The translations under genes and the position numbers were made by a program. A model generated the notes under the pieces. The model ran no database searches. It was not told the DNA's origin and saw only the letters and a list, made by a program, of their open reading frames with translations. Positions 15,430 through 22,276 of a stretch of DNA of 22,422 nt are shown one piece after another (positions within the stretch are counted from its first letter, which is position 1; each line of letters opens with the position of its first letter). Source of the stretch: an uncultured Clostridia bacterium (GTDB lineage Bacteria > Bacillota > Clostridia > Christensenellales > Aristaeellaceae); the NCBI GenBank assembly GCA_934615235.1, contig CAKTTL010000039.1, positions 1 to 22,422 on the forward strand, written 5' to 3'.

Positions 15430-16557
15430 GTGATTTTTACGGACGTTCTGTTTGGCAACATCCTGCAGGTTACATGGCAGCAGGTTGTCATGTGGTGCAT
15501 CGGCGGGCTGCTGATTTATCTGGCTATTGCCAAGGAGATGGAACCTTCGCTGCTTTTGCCGATGGGATTCGGCGCGATTCTGGTGAACCTGCCTCTCTCC
15601 GGCGCGATTACGCAGGGGGCGGAGCAGGGCGTTATCACCATCCTTTATAACGCGACGATTTCCAACGAGCTGCTGCCGCTGCTGCTGTTCATCGGCATCG
15701 GCGCGATGATCGACTTCGGCCCGCTGCTGACGAACCCGAAGCTGATGTTTTTCGGCGCGTTCGCGCAGTTCGGCATCTTCTTCACGCTCTGCCTTGCGCG
15801 GCTGATCGGCTTTGATCTGCGCGACGCGGCGTCCATCGCCATTATCGGCGCGGCCGACGGCCCGACCTCGATTTTTGTTGCCGAATATTTCAAATCGCAT
15901 TATATCGGCGCGATTGTCGTTGCCGCCTACAGCTATATGGCGCTTGTGCCGATTGTGCAGCCGCCCGTTATCCGCGCAGTGACGACCAAACAGGAGCGCA
16001 TGATCCGCATGGAGTATAACCAGCGCGAAATCCCGAAATACGTGCGTATCATCTTCCCGATCGCCGTGACCGTCATCGCGGGGCTCGTCGCGCCGCGGTC
16101 GGTTGCGCTTGTCGGTTTCCTGATGTTCGGCAATCTCCTGCGCGAGTGCGGCGTGCTCAATTCGCTCTCCGACACGGCGCAGAACGTCCTTGCAAACCTG
16201 ATTACGATTCTTCTCGGCCTTGTCGTTGCAAACGGCATGGTGGCCGATAAGTTCCTCGCGCCGGAAACGCTGATCATTCTCGCGCTCGGCCTTGTCGCGT
16301 TTGTGATGGATACCGTGGGCGGCGTGATGTTTGCCAAGCTGATTAACCTTTTCTCCAAGAAGAAAGTGAACCCGATGATCGGCGCGTGCGGCATTTCCGC
16401 GTTCCCCATGTCCTCGCGCGTGATCCATAAAATGGCGATTGCGGAAGATCCGTATAACTTCCTGCTGATGCACGCCGCGGGCACGAACGTCGCCGGTCAG
16501 ATTGCGTCCGTTATCGCGGGCGGCCTGGTGATCAAGCTTATCGAAAACCTGCTGTAA
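15430..16557 (+). CDS. Na+-translocating decarboxylase, beta subunit (OadB/GcdB/MmdB family)
   Basis: Integral-membrane subunit that couples decarboxylation of a carboxybiotin to Na+ export (about 370-375 residues, normal length). Conserved parts: LIYLAIAKEMEPSLLLPMGF (28-47), ISNELLPLLLFIGIGAMIDF (77-96), AIIGAADGPTSIFVAEYF (137-154, containing the key Asp-Gly-Pro region), and the C-terminal MIGACGISAFPMSSRV. The last part, HAAGTNVAGQIASVIAGGL, is also typical. The start is uncertain. GTG at 15430 overlaps the ribosome site AGGAG (15426-15430), while ACG at 15439 sits at an ideal 8-base distance and would give the family-like N-terminus DVLFGN. No ATG fits before residue 21. The substrate cannot be assigned because the alpha subunit is not here. 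A gamma-like gene follows 17 bases later. Confidence 0.94.
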   Translation: MIFTDVLFGNILQVTWQQVVMWCIGGLLIYLAIAKEMEPSLLLPMGFGAILVNLPLSGAITQGAEQGVITILYNATISNELLPLLLFIGIGAMIDFGPLLTNPKLMFFGAFAQFGIFFTLCLARLIGFDLRDAASIAIIGAADGPTSIFVAEYFKSHYIGAIVVAAYSYMALVPIVQPPVIRAVTTKQERMIRMEYNQREIPKYVRIIFPIAVTVIAGLVAPRSVALVGFLMFGNLLRECGVLNSLSDTAQNVLANLITILLGLVVANGMVADKFLAPETLIILALGLVAFVMDTVGGVMFAKLINLFSKKKVNPMIGACGISAFPMSSRVIHKMAIAEDPYNFLLMHAAGTNVAGQIASVIAGGLVIKLIENLL

Positions 16558-16574
16558 AAAGGGGAGGGAGAAAG

Positions 16575-16715
16575 ATGAAATTCCACTTTGATATTTCCAC
16601 GCTTGCCGAAACCCTGCCCGTCATGCTCTGGGGCCTGGGAGGCATTGTGCTGGTGATGGGCGTGATTTACGCCGTGCTCCTGCTGCTGTATAAAATCAGC
16701 CAGAAGAAAGATTAA
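16575..16715 (+). CDS. Small OadG-like (gamma) subunit, 46 residues
   Basis: I translated this short frame by hand: it begins MKFHFDISTLAETLPVMLWG, continues through one membrane helix (LGGIVLVMGVIYAVLLLLY, about residues 21-39) and ends KISQKKD before TAA. The ATG follows a very strong ribosome site (GGGGAGGGAG), and the gene starts 17 bases after the beta-subunit stop, so the two are surely co-transcribed. An N-terminal amphipathic stretch, then a Gly-rich single helix with the V-M-G-V pattern, then a basic tail is the layout of OadG/decarboxylase gamma subunits, which assemble the pump. At 46 residues it is a minimal version lacking the long C-terminal tail of classic OadG. It matches the kind annotated as OadG-related small transporter subunits. 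Confidence 0.85.
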   Translation: MKFHFDISTLAETLPVMLWGLGGIVLVMGVIYAVLLLLYKISQKKD

Positions 16716-16730
16716 ATAATTCAATCCTTT

Positions 16731-16893
16731 AGGGTGTATCTGAAAAATTCCCTGAGACTCCATCACGGCGTCTTTTCCGCCATTTCGGCGTCGGAAAATC
16801 TCGATTTAGCCCCCGCTAAACCTTCGATTTCCCTCCTTGAACTGACGAAAAATCCGCTCGAGCTGTCGCCTCTTCCTTTTTCAGATACACCCT
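16731..16893. repeat. MITE-like inverted-repeat element, copy 2 (163 bp, full length)
   Basis: The ends are perfect 17-bp inverted repeats: AGGGTGTATCTGAAAAA at 16731-16747 and its complement at 16877-16893. Inside are two further small hairpins: TTTTCCG/CGGAAAA (16773-16779 with 16792-16798) and TTTAGC-CCCC-GCTAAA (16805-16820). Copy 3 at the right edge is nearly identical over its visible part, in the same orientation; copy 1 is a shortened relative. I see no open frame of note and no clear target-site duplication. It lies just after the gamma-like gene, before the terminator. Confidence 0.85.
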
Positions 16894-16928
16894 GGGGAAC
16901 CCCAAAGCGGCTTTCCTTTGGAAGGGGG

Positions 16929-16982
16929 GCTGGGGGAAACCTTTCCTTTCACCAGAAAGGAAAGGTTTCCCCCAGCTTTTTT
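16929..16982 (+). terminator. Very long perfect hairpin terminator of the decarboxylase operon
   Basis: A perfect 22-bp stem (16929-16950 with 16955-16976) closes on the loop ACCA and is followed by six T residues. It stops plus-strand transcription just before the convergent murA gene, whose stop is at 16995. The stem begins GCTGGGGGAAACC and its tip reads CTTTC-ACCA-GAAAG; that tip recurs in the hairpins upstream of murA. Confidence 0.88.
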
Positions 16983-16994
16983 ATATAATCGTCT

Positions 16995-18236
16995 CTATCT
17001 CCTCGTCACCTTCGCGCCCAGCTGCGTCAGCGTATCCTCAAGGCGGACATAGCCGCGGTCGATGTGCCCGGCGGGGTCTTCGACGCGCGTAACGCCGTCG
17101 GCGGCGAGTCCGGCGAGGAGAAGCGCCGCGCCGCTGCGCAGGTCGGGGCAGCGAACCTCCGCGCCCTGCAGGCGGTAGCCGCCCTCGATGACCGCGACCC
17201 GGTCCTCGACACGGATGGACGCGCCCATGCGCGTCAATTCCGGCACATGCATGAAACGGTTTTCGAAAATGGTTTCAAGGAAAACTGACGTGCCCGGTGT
17301 GACGCAGGCGACGACCATCATCGGCGCCTGCATGTCGGTGGGGAAGCCGGGGTAACTTAACGTACGGATTTCCATGGGCCATTTGGCCTTACCGCGTACG
17401 CGCAGGCCGCCCGGGAACTCTGAAACCGACGTGCCCGCTTCCTGCAGTTTGAAAAGCACGGCGCGCATCTGATCGGGGCGCGTGCCGCGCAAAAGAACGC
17501 TCCCGCCCGCCGCGGCGACGGCGCAGCAGAGCGTGCCCGCTTCGATGCGATCCGGGATCGGCTGGTGCGTCGCGCCGTGCAGCGCGTAAACGCCGCGGAC
17601 GGTGATCGTCCCTGTGCCCGCGCCCTGAATCTGCGCACCCATCGCCGTCAGGCATTGCGCGAGATCGACGACCTCCGGCTCCTTCGCCGCGTTTTCGATG
17701 CGCGTAACGCCTTCGGCCAGTGTCGCCGCCATCATGATGTTTTCCGTCGCGCCGACGCTGGGCAGATCCAGATAGACGACCGCGCCGCGAAGCGTGCCGC
17801 GCAGTTCGATGAACCCCTGCCGCGTGGTGATCTGCGCGCCCAGCGCGCTCATGCCCTTCAGATGAAGGTCGATCGGCCGCTGCCCGATGGCGCAGCCACC
17901 CGGCATCGTGATGCGCGCATAGCCCAGACGCGCCAGCATCGGCCCCATGATGAGCGCCGAGGCGCGCGTCCAGCGCATGAGCCCCGCCGTATCCGGAGGC
18001 GAAAGCGCGGGCGCGGACATGACTATCGCCGCGCCTTCGCGCCGGACGCTCGCGCCGCACGCTTCGATCAGCTCGCACATCGCGCGCACGTCCGTCAGAT
18101 CCGGCATGTCCGGTACGACCAGCTCGTCCGCCGTCAGCAGGGCGGCCGCGATTACCGGAAGCGCCGCGTTCTTCGCCGGGTGTATCGTCGCTTCGCCCAT
18201 CAGCGGCGCGCCGGATTCCACTTCAAAAACCGCCAT
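16995..18236 (-). CDS. murA: UDP-N-acetylglucosamine 1-carboxyvinyltransferase
   Basis: Adds enolpyruvate to UDP-GlcNAc, the first committed step of peptidoglycan synthesis, in the cytoplasm (413 residues, usual length about 420). The start at 18236 follows AGGAGGG; the open frame runs on upstream but only through the hairpin region and has no MurA character there. The phosphoenolpyruvate-binding lysine lies in HPAKNAALPVIAAALLT (the KNAAL motif, with KNA in place of the common KN-A/S). The fosfomycin-target cysteine is residue 115 in MPGGCAIGQRPIDLHLKG, exactly the number in E. coli. Further conserved parts are LPSVGATENIMMAATLAEG, PDRIEAGT, YPGFPTDMQAPMM and ENRFMHVPELTRMGA. It is a single gene, convergent with the decarboxylase operon. 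Confidence 0.96.
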   Translation of the reverse strand: MAVFEVESGAPLMGEATIHPAKNAALPVIAAALLTADELVVPDMPDLTDVRAMCELIEACGASVRREGAAIVMSAPALSPPDTAGLMRWTRASALIMGPMLARLGYARITMPGGCAIGQRPIDLHLKGMSALGAQITTRQGFIELRGTLRGAVVYLDLPSVGATENIMMAATLAEGVTRIENAAKEPEVVDLAQCLTAMGAQIQGAGTGTITVRGVYALHGATHQPIPDRIEAGTLCCAVAAAGGSVLLRGTRPDQMRAVLFKLQEAGTSVSEFPGGLRVRGKAKWPMEIRTLSYPGFPTDMQAPMMVVACVTPGTSVFLETIFENRFMHVPELTRMGASIRVEDRVAVIEGGYRLQGAEVRCPDLRSGAALLLAGLAADGVTRVEDPAGHIDRGYVRLEDTLTQLGAKVTRR

Positions 18237-18537
18237 GTTTTTCCCTCCTGTCCCGCTCCTTGCGCAAACAGTTTTTCCGCCCGGCGGGCGAATATGACCG
18301 GGAAACAAAGGCGCGTTTTCCAAGAAAAAATTTTTTCTTGGGGGGAGAAACCTTCTTTCAGGAGAAAGAAGGTTTCTCCCCCCAAAGCCCCCTTTTTCGA
18401 AGAAAGCCGCTTTTTCCCGCGCGCATCCGCCCCGCCCTCCGCGGGGCGGATGCGCGAAACGGCTTTCTCGGGGGAGCGCGAGGGGGCGCTCTTTCTCCTG
18501 AAAGAGCGCCCCCTCGCCGTATCCTTCGTATTCTCTT
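18237..18537. repeat. Non-coding region with four tandem perfect hairpins/palindromes
   Basis: The 301 bp between murA and the ABC permease gene hold, in order: a 22-bp perfect palindrome (18320-18341); a 20-bp perfect stem with loop AGGA (18340-18359 with 18364-18383); and a 15-bp GC-rich stem with loop CCTCC (18421-18435 with 18441-18455). The last is enclosed by a further GAAAGCCG/CGGCTTTC pair (18402-18409 with 18460-18467). A 17-bp perfect stem with loop TCCT follows (18479-18495 with 18500-18516). The second and fourth hairpins share the tip CTTTC-AGGA-GAAAG, in opposite orientations. On the minus strand no stem is followed at once by a clean T run, so these are not plain terminators, although they may end or process the ABC operon transcript. 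The 80 bases next to murA carry its ribosome site; I see no clear promoter. Confidence 0.85.
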
Positions 18538-19566
18538 TTATCTCTCTTCCCTGAAATACGCCAGGCCAAGGCTTGCCGGAGGCTGATCCTCGGGGCGCTT
18601 GCGGAAGGAGGTGATGACCAGAACGACAATCGTAACCACGTAAGGCACCATCTTGAAGAACTCCTGCGCCGCGCCGGCGATCGGAATGCGCGTGTAAAGC
18701 ACGTACAGGCCGCCGAAGAGGATGGAGCCCCAGATCGCGCGCATCGGCTTCCAGAGCGCGAAAATGACCAGCGCGATGGCCAGCCAGCCGCGGTCGCCGA
18801 AAGCGTCGTTCTGCCAGGTGCCGCCCATGTATTCCATGACGAAATACAGGCCGCCCAGTCCCGCGATGGCCGCGCCGACGCAGATGGAGATGTACTTGTA
18901 GCGGCTGACGTTGATGTTGTTGGCGTCCGCCGTGGCCGGGCTTTCACCGACGGCGCGCAGGTTCAGACCGGCGCGCGTGCGCGCCAGAAAATATCCCGCC
19001 GCAACGGCGACGGCCAGCGCGAAATAGGTCAGGAAGCCGTAGCTGAAGAACATGGTGCAGATCGTGTTCAGGAAGGGGCTGCTCGTAACCGCTTCGCTCG
19101 AGGCAAAGGCGAAGGTCGATTTGAACGCCTTGCCGGTGAGGTAAACGGTGATCTGGCCGGTTTTACCCGTCAGCTTCATGATGGAACCGCCGAGGAAGTT
19201 GCCAAGACCTACGCCGAACGTCGTCAGCGCGAGGCCGGTTACGTTCTGGTTGGCGCGGAAAGTGATGGTCAGCACCGCGTAGATGAGGCCGCCCAGCGTG
19301 GCCAGCAGCAGCGCGCAGAGGATTGCGATGACCATTGCGACGAACGGAACGGGGGAAGCCGCGGAGCTTTCATACAGGAACGAGCCGACGAGGCCGCCGA
19401 TTGCGCCCATGTACATGATGCCCGCAATGCCCAGATTCAAATTGCCGCTTTTTTCCGTCAGGATTTCGCCGACGGCGCCGTAGAGCAGCGGAATGCCCTG
19501 CATCACGGCCGCGCGGAAGAACGCAGCGGTAAAAAAGCTTTGCAGAACCGTAATGAGAAACTGCAT
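18538..19566 (-). CDS. Nucleoside/BMP-type ABC transporter permease (YufQ/NupQ-like)
   Basis: Second membrane subunit of an importer of the RbsC/BPD_transp_2 class (342 residues). A clean AGGAGG stands 9 bases before the ATG. About eight to ten hydrophobic segments are present. The class signature LLYGAVGEILTEKSGNLNLG, then IAGIMYMGA, is at residues 27-55, and ARTRAGLNLRAVGESPATAD near 195-215 is the conserved cytoplasmic loop. GWLAIALVIFALWKP follows near residue 258. This arrangement is typical of the guanosine/purine nucleoside transporters NupNOPQ of Bacillus and their relatives. It is last in the operon, and its start lies one base after the previous stop, so translation is likely coupled. 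Confidence 0.93.
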   Translation of the reverse strand: MQFLITVLQSFFTAAFFRAAVMQGIPLLYGAVGEILTEKSGNLNLGIAGIMYMGAIGGLVGSFLYESSAASPVPFVAMVIAILCALLLATLGGLIYAVLTITFRANQNVTGLALTTFGVGLGNFLGGSIMKLTGKTGQITVYLTGKAFKSTFAFASSEAVTSSPFLNTICTMFFSYGFLTYFALAVAVAAGYFLARTRAGLNLRAVGESPATADANNINVSRYKYISICVGAAIAGLGGLYFVMEYMGGTWQNDAFGDRGWLAIALVIFALWKPMRAIWGSILFGGLYVLYTRIPIAGAAQEFFKMVPYVVTIVVLVITSFRKRPEDQPPASLGLAYFREER

Positions 19567-19567
19567 C

Positions 19568-20716
19568 TTATAACGCCTCCTTCCTGCCGCCGCGGAAGAT
19601 GAGGCGGTAGTTGATGAAGAACTCGCTGCCGAGGATAAAGAAGAGGATAATGCCGGTGATGATGTCCGAGAAGGCCTTGTTCAGCCCGCAGCTGGTCGCC
19701 ACGCCCTTCGCGCCGTAATCCATGAAAACGAGGAAGAACGAGATGAGAATCATCACAAACGGATTGAACTTGGAAAGCCAGGCCACAATGATGGCCGTAA
19801 ATCCGCGGCCGCCGGAGGTTGTGGTGGAAATGGTGTGGCTGGAGCCGGAGACGAGGATGAATCCGGCCAGGCCGCACAGCGCGCCCGAGAGCGCCATCGT
19901 GCGGATGATGACGCGCTTGACGTTGATGCCGGCATAGCGCGCGGTGTTGCCGCTTTCGCCCACGACGGTCAGCTCATAGCCGTGCTTGGTGTATTTCATG
20001 TAAATGAAAATGAGCACGACGAGCGCGAGGACGATCATAACGTCGATGATGTAATTCTTCGTGCCGAAGATGTTGGAAAGCCAGCTGGTCGTCATATGGC
20101 CGGCCTTGGTGGCCTTGTTGATCACGCCGATGGAGCCGGAGCCCTGCTTGGCCTCCCAGAGGATGGAGAAGGCGGAGATGATCTGCATGGCGATGTAGTT
20201 CATCATCAGCGTGAAAAGCGTTTCGTTCGTGTTCCAGAAAGCCTTGAACACAGCGGGCAGCAGACCCCAGATCATGCCCGCGACGAGGCTGGCCGCGACC
20301 ATGCAGGTGTAGAGCATCCACGGGCTCATCACGTCGCCAAACTGGCGCATGATGAACGCCGTCGCCAGGCCGCCGACGAGAATCTGCCCCTCGCCGCCGA
20401 CATTCCAGAACCGCATGCGAAAAGCGGGCGCGAGCGCCAGCGCGACGCACAGGAGAATCATCGTATCGCGCACGGTCGTCCAGATGGAGATGGCGCGGTT
20501 TTTCCACGCGAGATCCGGCGTGCCGAACGTCGTCTGGAACATCGTCGCGAAAACTTCCAGCGGGTTCAGGCCGGTAAACAGCACGATCGTCAGCGAGCAG
20601 ACGGCCAGCGCCAGCAGCACCGCCACCGCGTAAACGACGGCGCGCCGCCAGGCGGGCATGTTGTCCCGCTTGACCATGCGAACGAAGGGTTCGCGCACCT
20701 GTTCGTGTTTCTTCAT
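19568..20716 (-). CDS. Nucleoside/BMP-type ABC transporter permease (YufP/NupP-like)
   Basis: First membrane subunit of the importer (382 residues). A charged 25-residue cytoplasmic N-terminus is followed by a first helix at about 27-47 (VVYAVAVLLALAVCSLTIVLF). The class signature FRMRFWNVGGEGQILVGG lies at about 99-116 (usual form FNIGxEGQ). KYTKHGYELTVVGESGNTAR near residue 235 is the conserved cytoplasmic loop matching the one in the partner permease. The gene starts three bases after the ATPase stop. The usual partner, a BMP-family lipoprotein, would be expected upstream of the ATPase beyond the window edge. Confidence 0.93.
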   Translation of the reverse strand: MKKHEQVREPFVRMVKRDNMPAWRRAVVYAVAVLLALAVCSLTIVLFTGLNPLEVFATMFQTTFGTPDLAWKNRAISIWTTVRDTMILLCVALALAPAFRMRFWNVGGEGQILVGGLATAFIMRQFGDVMSPWMLYTCMVAASLVAGMIWGLLPAVFKAFWNTNETLFTLMMNYIAMQIISAFSILWEAKQGSGSIGVINKATKAGHMTTSWLSNIFGTKNYIIDVMIVLALVVLIFIYMKYTKHGYELTVVGESGNTARYAGINVKRVIIRTMALSGALCGLAGFILVSGSSHTISTTTSGGRGFTAIIVAWLSKFNPFVMILISFFLVFMDYGAKGVATSCGLNKAFSDIITGIILFFILGSEFFINYRLIFRGGRKEAL

Positions 20717-20719
20717 TTG

Positions 20720-22246
20720 TTACGCCCCCCTTTTATGCTGCATCATCAGCAGGCCGAGTTCTTCCTTGGTCGCGCTGCGCGCGTCCACAATGCCCGTCAC
20801 CTGGCCGCCCGCGAGCACCATGATCCGGTCGCACAGCGCCAGCAGCACGTCCAGATCCTCGCCGACGAAAACGACCGCGCTGCCGCGCTTTTTCTCGTCG
20901 CCCAGGAGGTTATAGATGGTGTAGCTGGTGTTGATGTCCAGGCCGCGCACGGCGTAAGCGGTCATCAGCACGGCGGGAGAATTCGAAATTTCGCGGCCGA
21001 CGAGCACCTTCTGCACGTTGCCGCCGGAGAGACGGCGCACAGGCGTGTTGATGTTGGGCGTTACTACGTCGAGCTGCCTGACGATATCCTCGGAAAGCTT
21101 GCGCGGCTTTTTGCCCTCGGTGAAGATGGAATTGCCGTCGCGGTAGGAGCGGACCATCATATTGCCCGTCATGCCCATCGCGCCGACAAGCCCCATGCCC
21201 AGCCGGTCTTCCGGCACGAACGAGAGGGCGACGCCCATATCGCGGATGGCCTTCGGGCTGCGGCCGACAAGCTCTTCCTTTTTGCCTGTTTTCGGATCGA
21301 TGAACGTGATCGACCCGCCGACGGGAACGTCCAGCCCGGCGATGGCTTCCAGCAGCGATTTCTGGCCCGAGCCCGCAATGCCTGCGATGCCGAAGATTTC
21401 GCCGCTGCAAACGTCGAAGGAAACGCCGTCGAGCGTCTTCGCGCCGTATTTGTCCACGCAGCGCAGATCTTTCACGAGAAGGCGCGGCGTGGGATTGACC
21501 GGATCGATGCGGTCGATATCGAGATCGACCTTGCGGCCGACCATCATGTCGGTCAGCGATTTTTCCGTCGCTTCGACCGTGTCGACCGAGCCGATATATT
21601 CGCCCTTGCGCAGCACGGCCACGCGATCGGACAGCTCGAGCACTTCGTTGAGCTTGTGCGTGATGATGATGATCGCCTTGCCGTCGGCACGCATGTTGCG
21701 CAGCACGTCGAAGAGACGCTCGGTTTCCTGTGGGGTGAGGACGGCCGTCGGCTCGTCCAAAATAAGAATGTCCGCGCCGCGATAGAGCTGCTTGATGATC
21801 TCCACCGTCTGCTTTTCGGAAACGGACATGTTATATACTTTTTCATCCGGGTCGATCTTGAAACCGTATTTATCGCACAGCGCGCGAATCTTTTTCGACG
21901 CTTCCGCGAGGTTCAGCCGGCCCTTCCCCTTCATGCCCAGAACGATATTCTCCGTCGCCGTGAAAATATCGACGAGCTTGAAATGCTGGTGAATCATTCC
22001 GATGCCGTGTTCGAACGCGTCGCGCGGGCTGCGGATGGCCACCTCTTCGCCGTTGATCATGATTTCGCCTTCGTCGGGGTAGTAAATGCCGGAAAGCATG
22101 TTCATCAGCGTCGTCTTGCCGCTGCCGTTTTCGCCCAAAAGCGAAAGAATTTCGCCCTTGCGCACCTGCAGGGAGACGTGATGATTTGCGGCAACGCTGC
22201 CGAAGTATTTCGATATGTTCCTTAATTCAATCGCGTTCTGGGACAT
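20720..22246 (-). CDS. Nucleoside/BMP-type ABC transporter ATPase with two nucleotide-binding domains
   Basis: Energises the two permeases encoded after it (508 residues, normal for the RbsA/YufO class). The first domain has Walker A GENGSGKT (38-45), a Q-loop glutamine (Q87), an altered signature MSVSEKQTVEI (140-150) instead of LSGGQ, Walker B ILILDEPT (160-167) and H-loop histidine 197. The second domain has a degenerate Walker A (GIAGSGQKS, 289-297) and a good signature LSGGNVQK (406-413). Its Walker B region reads VLMTAYAVRGLD where relatives have an AAQPTRGLD-like stretch. Non-equivalent sites are normal in this class, but the loss of QPT is unusual. The ATG follows GGAGG at 7 bases. 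A repeat element begins 30 bases upstream. Confidence 0.94.
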   Translation of the reverse strand: MSQNAIELRNISKYFGSVAANHHVSLQVRKGEILSLLGENGSGKTTLMNMLSGIYYPDEGEIMINGEEVAIRSPRDAFEHGIGMIHQHFKLVDIFTATENIVLGMKGKGRLNLAEASKKIRALCDKYGFKIDPDEKVYNMSVSEKQTVEIIKQLYRGADILILDEPTAVLTPQETERLFDVLRNMRADGKAIIIITHKLNEVLELSDRVAVLRKGEYIGSVDTVEATEKSLTDMMVGRKVDLDIDRIDPVNPTPRLLVKDLRCVDKYGAKTLDGVSFDVCSGEIFGIAGIAGSGQKSLLEAIAGLDVPVGGSITFIDPKTGKKEELVGRSPKAIRDMGVALSFVPEDRLGMGLVGAMGMTGNMMVRSYRDGNSIFTEGKKPRKLSEDIVRQLDVVTPNINTPVRRLSGGNVQKVLVGREISNSPAVLMTAYAVRGLDINTSYTIYNLLGDEKKRGSAVVFVGEDLDVLLALCDRIMVLAGGQVTGIVDARSATKEELGLLMMQHKRGA

Positions 22247-22276
22247 TGCGCGCCTCCGTTGTTAAAGTAGATGCCT

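Noticed and set aside
15387..15650. Open frame overlapping the start of the decarboxylase beta gene in another frame
   Set aside because: It has no family likeness and simply shadows the beta gene. It does not offer a better start or a frameshift product.
18237..18947. Long N-terminal extension of murA in the same frame
   Set aside because: The frame stays open through the GC-rich hairpin region and the antisense of the permease gene, but the residues are low-complexity Arg/Ser/Pro with no family likeness. The ATG at 18236 has a strong ribosome site and fits MurA length and numbering.
19835..22225. Long antisense open frame (about 800 codons) opposite the ABC ATPase and permease
   Set aside because: The composition (His, Arg, Asp rich) is that of a GC-rich shadow frame, and the opposite strand carries clear conserved genes.
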